From Micropterix aruncella (lineage: Eukaryota > Arthropoda > Insecta > Lepidoptera > Micropterigidae): 64,000 bases of DNA. Position 1 is the stretch's first letter; every line of letters begins with the position of its first letter. Of the stretch, positions 1 to 11,616 are shown piece by piece. A program made the position numbers and the translations under genes. The stretch covers positions 12,648,239 through 12,712,238 of the forward strand of contig OX155961.1 of assembly GCA_944548615.1 (NCBI GenBank), read 5' to 3'. The notes beneath the pieces were generated by a model. The model was not told the DNA's origin, made no database searches, and was given only the letters and a program-made list of their open reading frames with translations.

Positions 1-13
1 TAATTCATAAATA

Positions 14-325
14 ATGGGCTCGATTGCGTTTCTTCGTGAACTAAAATCGGAAAGTAGTTCGTGTGAACGGGACAGGGCGATACGCTAGAGGAGAATGTGA
101 AGTGAACGGTTGTCACTTTTTCGCATTAAAACTAGCCACCAAAGATAAAGCACCTGAATTTAACACAGCACGATATATGTTGAAATTTATTCGGACGAGT
201 ATAAGTTCGACAGGTAGTTTTTATCGACGATCGTTCGTTTCATATTCCGCTCTAACGTTTTGCTCTATCTCGTTAGCTTTAACTAATTTAAATTTTGGTT
301 TACAAAGAAAAGCAATCGGGCCCAA
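14..325. mobile_element. Fold-back MITE A, copy 1
   Basis: The two ends are inverted copies of each other: GGGCTCGATTGCGTTTCTT at the left matches the complement of the right end (GCAATCGGGCCC). The inner flanks are also roughly complementary (60-120 against 225-290), so the unit can fold back on itself. A second copy lies at 41370-42378, split by another insertion. There is no transposase, so it is a non-autonomous DNA element. Its superfamily is not resolved because the target duplication is unclear. Short reading frames on either strand here are by-products of the fold-back structure. Confidence 0.7.
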
Positions 326-330
326 TGCAC

Positions 331-636
331 GATACAGAGCAGTTAAAAAATATACCCAAGAGCAATGAATCCGGGTCACTAATATAAAAGTATGGATAGC
401 TCGGAAAGGAAACAAAAGCAAAAACAAATGCAAAGAATTCGTAGTTCTTTTTACATTTTTTTTTTGTTTTAGCATTTTTGAAAGCATTAATTTATAGTAA
501 CTAAGGATTTTAACTAATTTTATTTGTCGTATTGAATTTTCTATAAAATAGTTTTTATTTAAATAAGCTAGCATTCTTAGTTTCCGAGATATGAGGGTTA
601 TGTTAGGGACCCGAATTCATTGAGTGTACACTAAAG
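331..636. other. AT-rich spacer
   Basis: Mostly A/T-rich sequence with T runs near 450-470. I see no coding potential and no copy elsewhere in the window. Confidence 0.4.
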
Positions 637-708
637 CCTAATCTATGACATATCAATTATTGCTATTGGACCCCTCCAAAAGCAATAATTGATATGTCAT
701 AGATTAGG
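637..708. repeat. Perfect 28-bp inverted repeat, 16-nt loop
   Basis: Bases 637-664 are the exact reverse complement of 681-708, separated by a 16-base loop (665-680). The RNA would form an uninterrupted 28-bp hairpin on either strand. It could be a minimal fold-back transposon, a small-RNA precursor-like hairpin, or the core of a larger decayed palindrome. No second copy was seen in the window. Confidence 0.85.
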
Positions 709-1611
709 TTCAGAAATCCCGAGCGAAGGGGGGGGGGGGGGACAATTTAAAACTTTGTGCGTTTTTCAGAAATGATATTTTTCAAAAGTATGGTGAGTAA
801 GAGATTTTTTGCCTGATTACATTAACGCTCTCCAATTTTACGATTGTCGACAAAAAGTCTTTTTATATAGGTCAATTATTTACGGCTGCTTAACTAAATA
901 TATAATTTGTCAGCTTTCCACAAAATATATTTTTCGAAAGTATGGTACGTAAGCGACTGCCTGCTTCCGAAAAACGTCCTTTGAGAAAACTGCTCAATTT
1001 TAATTTAGGTGACGCTGAATAGTAATAATTGATCTATATAAAAATACCCTTCTAACGACATATACGAGTAAGTCATCCCCATTGGAGATCGTTAATATAA
1101 TAAATAGAAAGCCAATCGATTACGTACCATACTATCGAAAAACAGACACACTTTGTTGAGTTAGACTTCCATTATAATTATATTACTCTATATTGTGAAA
1201 GTTCACAATGGTCGAGTTTATTACCTAATGACAATTTCTTATAACCAACTCTATTATGAAGTGTGTATTTTTATGTGCATGTAACATTTATGTAAGTTAA
1301 TGTCTTGTTATTGAATTCGATCGACGAAATTCAAATGAAATTCCATTAATTTTTCTCAACAGAAAAAGGTGACCCAGCCAGGAATCGAATCCAGAGTGTA
1401 AAATCGGTCGACCTGATCATTCATTGATTTACATGAAAAGACATTTTAAACGACATACATATAACTCATCGGCTTTGGTGGGGTTCTCAAAATGCCCTAG
1501 GTCCTTTAAGCGGTAAACGGTATTCGATTATATTCTTTTTAATTTTTTTAATTTATTTTTTTTTTTGGTTTTATTTGGTTTCCCAACTATCTTCAGTAAA
1601 TGGATATATAC
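709..1611. other. AT-rich spacer with a 14-G run
   Basis: A run of 14 G lies at 728-741. Around it are loosely inverted segments: the piece with AAAGTATGGT (about 780-800) is echoed as the complement near 1125-1135, and AAAGTATGGTACGT recurs near 935. This may be a decayed terminal-inverted-repeat element, but the ends cannot be fixed. No coding sequence is recognised. Confidence 0.35.
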
Positions 1612-1966
1612 AATTACATTACATTTTCGTCGTGTCCAATTGACGGCTAAAGACCGCTCTTGGACGTGTCAAAATAATTGGGTTAGGTAGTAAGTTTCGT
1701 TACTACTCTTTACTGAACATACATAGGTAGTCAAGAATTAACTACTAGATTGTCAAACTATAAATATAAATAATCAAAATAGGAGCCTAATATTTGAAGT
1801 AGTTAGAATTTCGAAAAGATACGTAGTAACATTATTCATCGTAATATTCAAATTGTCAGTAAAATGTTAAATAATCAAATTACACCCACATTATGCATTT
1901 TAAACTAAAAGTGCAGATATAAGACCATATAAAATAATCAGACAATAAGGCTCTACTTTTTTAAGT
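1612..1966 (-). mobile_element. Retroposon 3' end with ATGTA-type tail, copy 1
   Basis: This segment is the reverse complement of 12478-12846, about 350 bp with scattered differences. On the minus strand it ends in a short AATGT-type simple repeat (1614-1626), the kind of microsatellite tail left by LINE-driven insertion. No reading frame is recognised, so it is probably the 3' untranslated part of a LINE or a SINE. Assignment to a clade is not possible from sequence alone. Confidence 0.7.
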
Positions 1967-4900
1967 AATTTAAATGGGCACAATATGTGAAAAATCATGG
2001 CCCTCAAATTCGGCCAGATTATAGAAAGGGTGTTACAATGTCATAAACGTAAATCCCGTAGCAAGAAAACTAATAACATGTTATGCTAGAAACTGTTGCC
2101 AGTGATCCTATTTAAATGTTTTCTGTTTTATGTTTTACTTTAATGTTTCTGTTTTATTTAATTGACTACAGTCAACCTGAAAGAACTATGTCCTTAATGC
2201 TATGATAAATATCATCAGAATTAAATGATGAAATTGAAAATAATTATTATTAAAATGACGTTAAATGATGGAGTTTTCCATTTTTTTAAATAATTAGAAA
2301 TTTCAGACATTCTTCTTAAGGGCATCTCTGTACAATGCCGCTATCCTGGATTATCCAATTTTTAAAAATTGATTACATGATATTAGTTATATGATATGAT
2401 AAAAATTGATTCTGGAGATATTTAGTTTATCATTTTACACGGAGAACAAGCCGTATCGCTGATGTTCTTTATTCTTGTAGCTCGAGACTAACATGTAAAT
2501 ATCAAAAGGACCCGCTTACAAACGAACGACATACATTATTTCATATGTGACAAAATGAGCACAGTTTCAAAATGGCCGCATTGTCGGCTCGTTCTTTTGT
2601 TGTATTGTAGAAAGCGACGCATTAGTCCCGTACATTTTGAATGGGTTTTGTGGTTGCTTTCCAATTGGCGCAAAGTCAAAATATTATTTTTCCGTGAATC
2701 GCCATTGTTGCCGAATACAAATAATATGGACGCCGCTAGCGCTGCCCCTATATTTAGAACGGGCAGTGATAGCCAACCGTTGGTTCCGGATTTTGGATTG
2801 GTAGTAAATTATTATTTTTAATAAAACTAAATTTTCAAATATTTCATCTGCTTATTGTTTAGTTGGATATAATGGTTTTTTACCGTTCTTCTACATTCGA
2901 TTCCATAATTCGGTTCTTTCACACCGTATATATGTACGCAGGACGATAATTATGTATCCCGGTACATCCGAGGCACAGACACCTACATGACTGAATAATT
3001 TTATTTTCTTTCCGTTTCCACACTTACAGACATGTTACACGCACACATACATATAACACGTCATAGTAGGGTTGGTTGTAAGAGATTGTCATATGACAAT
3101 AAACCCGCCCATTGTGTCATTTTTACAATATACAGTATAAACAAACAAACTATATAAAATAGCCAAGCGTACTTTTTTATGTTACTTCCGTAGCATTACG
3201 ACCCTTTCCATAAAAGTGACCGAAAAATTATCATAATTATTTTAAAAAATCCAGATAGAAAAAAGACAATGATATGTTTACTACGAAAATTTTAAAACAT
3301 TATCACATAAACGATAATATATCTTAATTTTAGTGCGGTTTGACTTATACTTATGTTTGGGATTTTACATATATGTGATTATTGCGAATAGGTAGACTTT
3401 ACGACTCCCAACTATTTACTCCCAACAGTTTAATATAAATACTACCTGTAAAGGCGGCCACAGACTACTGCGCACGGCCAAGTTTCACACGTGGCTTTGG
3501 CTTTGATGAACTTTCATTACCAGCTGTCATTCAAATCAACACATAACGGACCACGCACACGCTATGCGCGGTTGTGTGGCTATGTGACGTCAGAAGCACA
3601 CGCGTGGGTTGCCGCGGATGCGCCGGCTGAGAGAAGCCGCGTACACGCTATGTGGACACGGCAGCAACCATCTCCCCCCCGATCTTCCACTTCCGTCCTT
3701 CTCTTCCCCATTAACCGTTCTCAAACCGTCGCGAGGGCTTTACGACGTGCACTTGAACACGTGAGCTCTCTAAGGTAGTCGACACGAAATTGATATTTTC
3801 GTGGCGTAGCTCAGCTAGCAGTCAACATCGAGCCACGTAGCTTCCGTGTCAAATGTGGGCGTGCATCATCGTGTGCCGCAGTGTGAGAAAGCCATAATAT
3901 TTGGTCACGGCAATAAAGCTCGAAAATGCACACTGCATTCGTCGAGTTTATCACGACGAAAAATGGGCAAAACTGCCATGGCGGATTTCAAATATTAAGA
4001 GTTTCAAGGTTTAGCGAGCAATTTAAAAACGAATAAGGTTGCAAACAATAAAAGAATATCCCGAAATTATTTCCACATTATTAAGGTAAAAATAATGCTA
4101 ATAGAATAGGGAATCCCACTTTGTCAAATATCGTAGGAACTTATAAAAAATATTTTTTTGAAATATAAGTCGTGAAACGTGCAGTATAGTATTTATATTT
4201 ATAATCAAACTTATTGTGAATCGGACTTTTTATTGGATTTCAGCTTAACTTAGGACATGGTAAAAAGTAACTCGCGAAGAATTTCAGAATTTAAAATATG
4301 TTTTTTAATTATGTCGATTAATATTTTTAATAACAAAACTACGAGAAAATATTTTTTTATTTAACAAAATTATACTTTTATTTCTAAAATGAATGAAAAT
4401 GAGAAAAAAGTATCTAAGCTTCCAAAGAAAAAAAGTACAAAACAAAAATGCCATGTACAATTTTGATGAAATTTATATCATACAAAGTTAGCAGCACCTC
4501 GAAGCGTTTGTGTATCCAGTTTCATCGATCGAGTCGATCGATGGTTTAATTTACGCGCTGATGTGAGCAGTTTGGTTGGTATTATAAAGAGCGTGTGCTA
4601 TGATATCTATGAGGTAGAAAAAATATAGATAGGACGATCACGTTGTCACGTTGACCTCAGTAGCGGCACAAACATCGAAAAAACAAGAGAATTATTGTAG
4701 GCGATAAGTACATATATTGACAGACTGGTTACACATTTTAGTCCTTGGTACATTGGTATACAAAGAAAGTAGCCCTTTGGCCAATATGTACGATTTTTTG
4801 TTAAAAGTCAAGGTAGTTAGTGAGCTTCTACCCTAAGTAGCCAAATTTATCAAAATGCTCCAAATCATAACCGTAACGACAGCTTAGGCAGAGAGATCCT

Positions 4901-5400
4901 TTAGCACCCTCCGCCATAGATACTTTATTTCTTTTGATGGTGCGAAAAAGTCACATTGTCCCAAAAAAAACTATTTCATTGAGCAAAATTTTGGACTTAA
5001 TGCAGCGTCTCAAAATTCTTCCGAAAAACAATTACTCCTCAAATAAATTTGCCGGTGGCGAAGAGCCCCAAAAACTGTCCCATTAAATTTCCTTTAGAAT
5101 GACAACTTCGCAGGTAAGGTACTAATCTTATATAATAAATAGGCTTGTTGCACATATATGAATGTTTTAAATCAGCATCTAAAGCTCGATTATTGTGTAC
5201 ATGAATCGAGATAAAAGTTACACAAGGAGGATCGGTTTTTTCACGAGGAAGGTGCTCATGTAGAATTCATTAGTGTGATCATTCATAATAACCCATTTAT
5301 AAGCAAACTGATTTCGTTTCATACTCTTACTTACAAACTATCGCGCGTGGGTTCCTGAAAGTTATAAATATATTTTATTTCATAAGACTCTGGATTATTA
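1967..5400. other. Unassigned intergenic DNA
   Basis: No gene or repeat family is recognised. Two CpG-containing patches stand out: 2555-2800 (a chance 88-codon frame with no known motif) and 3460-3960, which is much more GC-rich than its surroundings and has a 95-codon frame of low-complexity composition. About 35 bases near 2080-2115 (TGTTGCCAGTGATCC) recur near 35700, so a small decayed repeat is present there. Confidence 0.4.
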
Positions 5401-5407
5401 ACGTTTG

Positions 5408-6230
5408 TAACGGCCCTTAAGTACCGTCACATGCAATCAACAAATGCATTGATTTCCAGTGAAATACACTGACACACATTCAACTATTTTGCTACCTCGT
5501 ACAGCGATGAATCAGCACGTTGAAACAATACTTTTACTCGGAATATTTTGGATTGCATCATATATCGGCCTATATAAACCGGCGAAAACGCAACCAAAGT
5601 ATCTCACGCAAACGCAACCAATTGGAACTCATTTGCGCGTGCCAAATCGGCACGAAGGAGGAGAACACCATGCTGCTGAATACGTTCCTTCAAACGGACC
5701 TACCTCGTGCCACGAGAGTAGCGCACATATTGAAGCCTGCCTCAGGGTGAATAGCCCTGAGACGCCATACTCTCGAAAGCCGGGCCAATAGGCCCGATTC
5801 AAGAGAAGCCCCACAAAAGGCGAAAAAAGGCCTAGTAGTAGACGTCACAGGCCGCTCTAAAAGGCCTGTCGACTGATTTTTTTGACCAAAGTATTATTCC
5901 TCGACTGATCACCTCCCCCAAGGTTGCTACGGCATACTCGGTATCTCACGAGGTCGCTCAACGAGTCCGGCTCCTTGGTTTCCTTTTCCACCCTTTTCCG
6001 ATCTAGAAGCATCCCCACAGACTCGAGCAGTGCCCAGTACGAGATACTAGGAGCACAAGTAAAATCCTTATCCTCACGTCCTCGTAAATTCATTCATTCC
6101 GCGAGTCACTTCATCCGCGTTAAAATTACCTATTCGGGAAGCGTTACAACTGGCAATATCGAACTCTCAATCAATTCAATAAATACCTTCTGATTCATTC
6201 AAAATCGCCTTTTAATACGGAGATAACCAG
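5408..6230 (+). mobile_element. Possible LTR-like segment (weak)
   Basis: The piece starts with TGTAACGG, has a good TATA box (CTATATAAACC, about 5570-5580) and an AATAAA signal near 6178, and is more GC-rich than its flanks. That layout resembles the U3-R-U5 order of an insect LTR retrotransposon. Against it, I could not find a second LTR, a clear primer-binding site or any gag-pol reading frame. It could equally be a promoter-bearing piece of another repeat. Confidence 0.22.
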
Positions 6231-6302
6231 CAAGTTGACACCACCACCTCACACCGCACAACCTGGAATCTAGTGAGAGGTGGTCCCTCACACATTCACA
6301 CT

Positions 6303-6328
6303 ACCGTGGGTCTTCGTGGCCAACTCAG
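6303..6328 (-). mobile_element. Short fragment of the GC-rich family (GCR) head
   Basis: About 26 bases (GGGTCTTCGTGGCCAACTCA) match the head of the GCR family as seen at 16680-16700 and 51738-51760 on the same strand. Sequence on either side does not match, so this is either a severely truncated copy or a chance remnant left by rearrangement. Confidence 0.45.
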
Positions 6329-6777
6329 CATTAGATCTAAACTCTATTCACGTCGAGGTATCGAGACAACTCGGATGAGTACTCTGGTCGTCATACATAC
6401 ATGGCATCGGTTATCAACAGTCACGGCGGCCAGATAAGCCTATCTGCGCTTTTCATAATGATCATGCACGTTCGCGTAGTGTGTGATAAATTGAGCAGAC
6501 GCGTGTGGTCTTCGACCAGGTTGGAAGTTGGAATAGAAGAGAAAGAGGCCGTCTGACGCCGACTCGTGCGCCGGGGCCTGGTCCAGACATAAATCTGTCA
6601 GTGCTCGACTTTCGTGACGTCTTCTAATGGCCCGGTGAAATGCCGACCAAAACAATGTCAAATATTATAAAAACAACCGCTTCGGGTCAGTGGCGTCTAC
6701 TAATATTATAATTATTTACCAGCACTTGTTATAAGTGAGATATGGTGATCAAATATTTTTTTTTAATCGGGTGTGTG
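6329..6777. other. Unassigned moderately GC-rich DNA
   Basis: A 73-codon frame on the minus strand (6440-6661) has no recognisable motif. I see no repeat in the window matching this piece. Confidence 0.35.
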
Positions 6778-7237
6778 TCGGAATGCAGTCGGGGGAGCCT
6801 GGAAGCAGTACTGTTTCCTATAGAGCGAGGGTGGTTGCGGACCTTACGGCGACTGCTCCTGAAACGATCATCGGCTAACCGACCCTGGGTGAACAGCCGG
6901 GCAAAGGATGCCGTCGTCCGCGATAGATTCGGTATACACCGTTTCACCGCTTCGAAAGGAAGAGGACCGCGCAAGCGACCTCGAACTCGTAACCAATCGA
7001 GAGACTGGAGTAATCTGGTCGCAATTGGGAGTAAGGGCGTGAGTGTAAGCCCGCTGGGTAACACTCCTGGCTATCTCGCGGTTAAGGCGTTGGCCTCTTA
7101 TGGGTTTGTGGCGGAGCTAGACGGTGGACTGTTCTGTCCAAGTCTTCTGCGCTCACTCCAAGGAGATAGAACGACTAATCGTTAATACTTCCTGAGGTGA
7201 CGGGCTCGCCCGTTGTAGTTGACAACTCTAGTTGTCG
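6778..7237 (+). mobile_element. GC-rich dispersed repeat (GCR), copy 1, head missing
   Basis: This copy covers the distal two thirds of the GCR unit, from the CAGTCGGGGGAG segment to the 3' hairpin ACGGGC-TC-GCCCGT and the end GTTGACAACTCTAG. It is strongly GC-rich against an AT-rich background. Long frames are open on both strands (147 codons forward, 111 codons reverse), but they follow from the composition; the same frames recur in other copies without resembling a known protein. The first roughly 200 bases of the unit are absent, as in a 5'-truncated retroposon. Confidence 0.8.
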
Positions 7238-7419
7238 GAATGCACAGTCCAAGGAATTTACATGAATACGTACCAAATCTAATGTATCGTGAATAAATTA
7301 ATTCATATAAAAATGGATTTGACTTAGAGGGAGGGGCTACGGGCACCACGTTTGCGGCCAAATATACTGTGATGTAAATGTATGTGTTTTTAACAGCTTT
7401 GATGTGTTCTGTCAGTCGC

Positions 7420-7806
7420 GATGTAATACACTATGTAATACACGGAAATACGGATGTTTCAACAAGGATTACGTATGTATCTCGTACTGTAGTCCATACG
7501 TATGAATCAACGTGACGCGGTGTTAGTGTGACGCTAGTTACCGTGCTGTAATGTTAAAACCAGAATGTTATTTCATAACGTCGCTACCTAGGAGCCTCGC
7601 TTCGAACATGACAGCAATTAGTAATATACGTACAGTTAAAGTCGGACACAAGAATCACGTTGAAGCTACAGTATCCTGTTATTTCCATATTAACCGTACG
7701 GAAAATGTTTATACATGTAACCGAGTACTTGAGTTTCAACAAAATTCCGTGTAATTCAACAAAATTACGATTGAAACATCGTTATTCTGTATAAAACCGT
7801 AATAAC
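7420..7806 (+). mobile_element. Dispersed repeat family T, copy 1
   Basis: About 385 bp, with further copies at 54651-55016 (+), 57370-57670 (-) and 57826-58205 (-). Shared landmarks in order are ACACGGAAATACG, the AACAAGGATTACGTA segment, TAGTTACCGTG, AACATGACAGCA, and the end AAAATTACGATTGAAACATC. It has no convincing terminal inverted repeat and no protein-coding frame. The many CpG and ACGT-type words kept in common suggest recent activity or a shared structural role. Type of element unknown. Confidence 0.75.
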
Positions 7807-7949
7807 AAAATGATAATGTAAGAATCGATCCAATATTTTTCTCAGTGTGCCCTGTAACTCCTGACTCTGTTAGCTATTGATAATGCTATACTCCTGGATA
7901 CTTGCTGCTAGCTCTTTCAAATGCTGCCTTCACCGCCGTAGAGATAATG

Positions 7950-8611
7950 GGCCCAGTGCAGTTAGGCTATTATGACCCATGTGTTAGGGTCGGTCCAACT
8001 CACAGGTGAGCACCCATTCGGTAACCTCCAAGCAGAAGTGCGAGCCCGGGTAGGACTCTGTGCCTTCGGGTCAGTTCCCCTGGAAATCGCCTTCCGGCGC
8101 TTCTGGACGGTTTACGCATTATGCAGCAGCAGCAAATTGACTGTGCATTCTGACTGATAGCTGTGGGAGTCTGGAAACGTCTTTGTTTCCTATATAACGG
8201 TGGTAGTTGTTAACCTTACGACAACTGCTCTTGAAACGACCAATCGGCTATCCGATACAGAATGAATAGCCTGGCGAAGGATGTCGTGGTCCGCGATAGA
8301 TTCGGTAGACACCGACTCACCGATACGTAAAGGAGAGGACCGCGTAAGCGACCTCGAACCCGTTACCATTCCGAAGACCGGAGAAACCTGTCCATAATTG
8401 GAAATGAGGGCGCGAGTGTCGGCCCGCTGGTTGTACTCCCGGTTAATCGCGGTAAGGCGTTAGTCTCATACGGGCAAGCGGCGTAACTGGACAGTGGATG
8501 GTTTCATCCTAAAGTCTTCTACGCTCACTTCACGTGAGACAGAACGATTAAATGTCGTTAAAACTCCTTGAGGTGACAAGTTCGCCCGTTGTAGTTGACA
8601 CCTCTAACCTC
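7950..8611 (+). mobile_element. GCR family, copy 2, diverged, near full length
   Basis: It runs from the head (GGGCCCAGTGCAG, then TGACCCATGTGTTAGGGTCG) through the middle (CTGTGGGAGTCTGGAAACG, CGCGATAGATTCGGTAG) to the end (TTCGCCCGTTGTAGTTGACA). It differs from copies 3 and 6 at many sites, mostly as expected from decay at CpG. Together with copies 1 and 3 it makes three same-strand copies within 3.2 kb. No target duplication could be found. Confidence 0.8.
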
Positions 8612-8960
8612 TTCACCGCCGTTTTTTATATTTTAACTAGTCTTTGCTCATGTTTTAGCTAATATTTTAAAAAATATTTCACAATTTTTAGAATTTCAGT
8701 CTCTAAAATTGCCTAAATGGTTTACTTTGTATATTTTGCCTCCTAATTTTTGAAACAATACCAGCGTGGTAGAGTGTTGAGTTAAGCACTCATCGCCCGT
8801 CCCACCCTCCCACAGCTGCGACCCAATGCTTAAGTCAAAGCGAAGAATGCGTCAATTAGTATAATACTAAAACCATCCTTGTCTGACTTTTAGTTTCTGA
8901 TTTATTCGATGGTTTTGTATCGCTATGAAACCTGATATTAAGATTTTTGAAGCGTCCCTT
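8612..8960. other. Unassigned spacer
   Basis: AT-rich DNA with a short GC-rich patch at 8760-8830. That patch contains a TGGTAGAGTG word loosely like a tRNA A box, but no tRNA fold or B box follows, so I do not call a tRNA. Confidence 0.4.
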
Positions 8961-8962
8961 AG

Positions 8963-9235
8963 CACAGTATACTGAGAGAATAGTAGATGCTATCCCGAGC
9001 ATCAGGGCTTTGGGGGGATAGGGTGGGACGGAAGTGAGCAGAGAAGTACGTCTCGACGAACGCCTTTAGTTAGCGTTACGCACGGGTGAAATTTGGCGAC
9101 TTTTTCGAACGTTTGAATATTCGCGTCGGCCGAGTAGCGACATCTGGCGGCCATATGCGAGCCCTTACGACTCGTGACGAAGCTCGCTACCATTTCAATT
9201 TTGTTCTAAGAGAAGCTACTCTCTGGTAAACTGTG
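8963..9235. mobile_element. MITE B, copy 1
   Basis: The left end CACAGTATACTGAGAGAATA is inverted at the right end (CTACTCTCTGGTAAACTGTG). Related copies are at 31709-31970 and, as a right-end fragment, 33715-33787. The interior shares GAACGCCTTTAGTTAGCGTT and TTACGACTCGTGACG with the second copy. Flanks CCCTTAG and CCCCTAG look like a decayed target duplication of about 7-8 bp, which points to an hAT- or P-type element. There is no transposase. Confidence 0.75.
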
Positions 9236-9247
9236 CCCCTAGTATCT

Positions 9248-9925
9248 AACGGGGGCTAACGGGCCCATGATGAGGTGGCCACGATGACCCATGTGTTCAG
9301 GCTCGGTCACACTCACGGGTCAACACCCATCCGACGGCCTCCCCGCATGGGGTGCGAATCCTGGGTAGGACACTGGGTCAAGCAGTCTCCCCTGGGAATC
9401 AAACCTCTGGCGCCCCTGGACGGTCTGCACACCGTGCGGCGCAAGCCAATCGATTGTGCTCTCCGACTAACAGTCGGGGGAGTCTGGGAACTGTATTGTT
9501 TCCTATAGAGCGGGGGTGGTTGCGTACCTTATGGCGACTGCTCTTGAATTGACCATTGGCCATCCGATCCCGGGTAAGAGGCGGGCAAAGGACGCCTTGG
9601 TCCGCGATAGATTCGGTGCACTCCGTTTCACCGCTTTATAAGGGAGAGGACCGCGTAAGCGACCTCGAACTCGGAACCAATCGAGAGACCGGAGAAATCT
9701 GGTCACAATTGGAAGTGAGGGCGCGAGTATCTAGAGCCCGCTATTCGATCTCGTTTATTCCTGGCTAACTCGCGGTAAGGCGTTGGACTCTCACGGGTTG
9801 TGACGTAGCTGGACGTAAAATTGTACTGTCCAAAGTCTTCTACGTTCACTGCAGGGCGACAGAACGACTAATCGTTAAAACGTCCTGTGGTGACGGGTTC
9901 GCCCGTTGTAGTCGACACCGCAAGA
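9248..9925 (+). mobile_element. GCR family, copy 3, full length, with 14-bp target duplication
   Basis: This 678-bp copy is bounded by an exact 14-base direct repeat, TGCCCCTAGTATCT, at 9234-9247 and 9926-9939. The unit opens with GGGGGCTAACGGGCCCATGA and ends GTAGTCGACACCGCAAGA. No terminal inverted repeat is present. A long exact duplication without inverted ends is what target-primed reverse transcription leaves, so a SINE-like or other retroposed nature is likely. It landed at the right end of MITE B. A GGTGCGAATCC word about 100 bases from the start resembles a Pol III B box, but no clear A box precedes it. Confidence 0.85.
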
Positions 9926-9939
9926 TGCCCCTAGTATCT

Positions 9940-11056
9940 GGCGTGAACTACTAGACGTATTTACGTCAAAACATAAAATAAGTTTTCATTAGACACTATT
10001 AAACGTTCAAAGTTCAACTATTAAACGTTCAAATCCTCTGCGGTACATCCCATATCATCCTTATTTTTAGAAATACCACAATACCAGAACATATCAAATC
10101 CGAAAACACCTTATAATTGCCTTCAACCTTGAAACCTTGTAAAAAAATGCTTTTTCTGTTTTTTTTTCCTTAAAATGTAAATAAGTAGTATTTTCCGGAC
10201 ATTCTTTCCAAGACGATGTTGATGAAATAATGAAAATTATCTTTATATAAGTTGATATATTTTTTTTTTATATTTATGATTGCAACTTAGGTTAAATAAA
10301 TTTAGTATTAAAACACGTGACTCCTAATAGTACCATAAGAAAATCAGTGGCCATTATATCTAGTTTATTTTCTAAAGGGACATAAATTAGATACCCGTAT
10401 ATGCACATTTGGAAGCGATGTGAATACCAGGATAACCAGAAATATGCATAAAATATAGCGTTGTAACAGAAATCAATAAAAAAGACGGTATTTTTTCAAG
10501 TATCAAATACAACAGTAGCATACCTAGCAATGTACAATCCTAATATTAGTCATACTTTTCACTCTAATAATATGGTTACATGATTACTTTACACTCTAGA
10601 AATGGTAAATTAATATGTGGCACTAAAATACAAACGATTTTTTAAGTGAAACCTACAATGTCCTTATGATCCATTCACAAAAGTAATGAGGTCTAATATT
10701 TAGTTATTTTAATCATTGACTATATCTATGTTCATTAGAAGTTTGATTCTAAATTCATACTTTTAATCTAAATTCAGATTTAGTTTATACATAACATCTC
10801 TGACTACATATTCTATGGAGACGTTGTGGGTCAGCAAAACATGAAAAACAAAAAAAAACAGATTGAAATTTCCCCAAAGGCCTTTTAGTTCAGTAGCTCC
10901 TTAACTATATAATTTCTTTCAGGATAAGTTTCAACCATGCAAAAGTCTACAAATGAAAAAAAGAAAAAAACGCTTTGTGGCTGATTGAAACCAGCAGGGA
11001 ATAGGTGGATGCAATTATTTTACAATACATATTTACGTGTACAGCGCGGCAAACCT
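9940..11056. other. AT-rich spacer
   Basis: No coding sequence is recognised. A 17-base word AACTATTAAACGTTCAA is duplicated near 10000-10032. The rest is low-complexity A/T-rich DNA. Confidence 0.4.
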
Positions 11057-11616
11057 ATATTATGAAATCAGAGAATGTCCCGGTTGTTTAAAATTATAAA
11101 TAAGATAAAAAAAACGAATTTACCGCGTGAAGTTTGTAACACCCGACGTTTCAGCGACGTTGCAGCCACCGTTGTCTGACAACAGATTGAGAAACAACTT
11201 ACAACCTAATTTACAGCTTTTTATTATTAAAGTGCTATGTTATGTTTTGGGTTTATATATCTCAATAAGGACCGAAGGATACAATAAATACAATCCGAGC
11301 TGCCATGGAATTCACCGACCGGAGTCGGGCCCATCAAGATACTATTTTTTTAAAATACAAACGGAGCTGCCATGGAATTCACCGACCGGAGTCGGGCCCA
11401 TCATGATACTATTTTTTTACACTTCTGGGGGGTGAGCAGTGGCTTCCGGGCTAACGACCGGCTTTGGTAGGTTTAGGACAGCTGTCTTGCCTCATGTGAG
11501 CGTTCGCCTTACCACCCATTTACTCCCCACGGAGACAACGGCGGTTGCAACGTCGCCGAAACGTCAGATGTTAAAAAAATTACGCGGTAAATTAGTGTTT
11601 TTATCTTATTTATAAA
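11057..11616. mobile_element. Palindromic fold-back family (PAL), copy 1, arms 350 bp apart
   Basis: The left arm (about 11090-11178: AATTTACCGCGTGAAGTTTG, then ACCCGACGTTTCAGCGACG) is inverted at 11529-11612 (GTCGCCGAAACGTCAGATG, then ACGCGGTAAATTAG). Between the arms lies about 350 bp that includes a 67-bp tandem duplication. Outside the left arm is the family's asymmetric end (TATGAAATC...GGTTGTTTAA). Other copies are at 15665, 29408, 38383 and 46247. No coding capacity. Confidence 0.8.
11287..11420. repeat. 67-bp tandem duplication inside PAL copy 1
   Basis: Two successive units of 67 bp (11287-11353 and 11354-11420) share GAGCTGCCATGGAATTCACC and GACCGGAGTCGGGCCCATCA with only a few differences. 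It sits in the loop between the inverted arms of the PAL element. Confidence 0.9.

Noticed and set aside
221..574. 117-codon minus frame at the left edge
   Set aside because: It straddles the right arm of MITE A and AT-rich spacer; no motif, and the MITE copy at 42378 does not keep it.
1376..1410. tRNA-like word (GGATTCGATTCC on the minus strand)
   Set aside because: Only a B-box-like word is present; no A box, anticodon arm or acceptor pairing could be drawn.
5459..6193. Protein-coding genes from frames of 76-110 codons
   Set aside because: No motif, overlapping frames on both strands, and an LTR-like or repeat explanation is at least as good.
8760..8830. TGGTAGAGTG word resembling a tRNA A box
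   Set aside because: No matching T-arm or acceptor stem follows; composition alone explains it.
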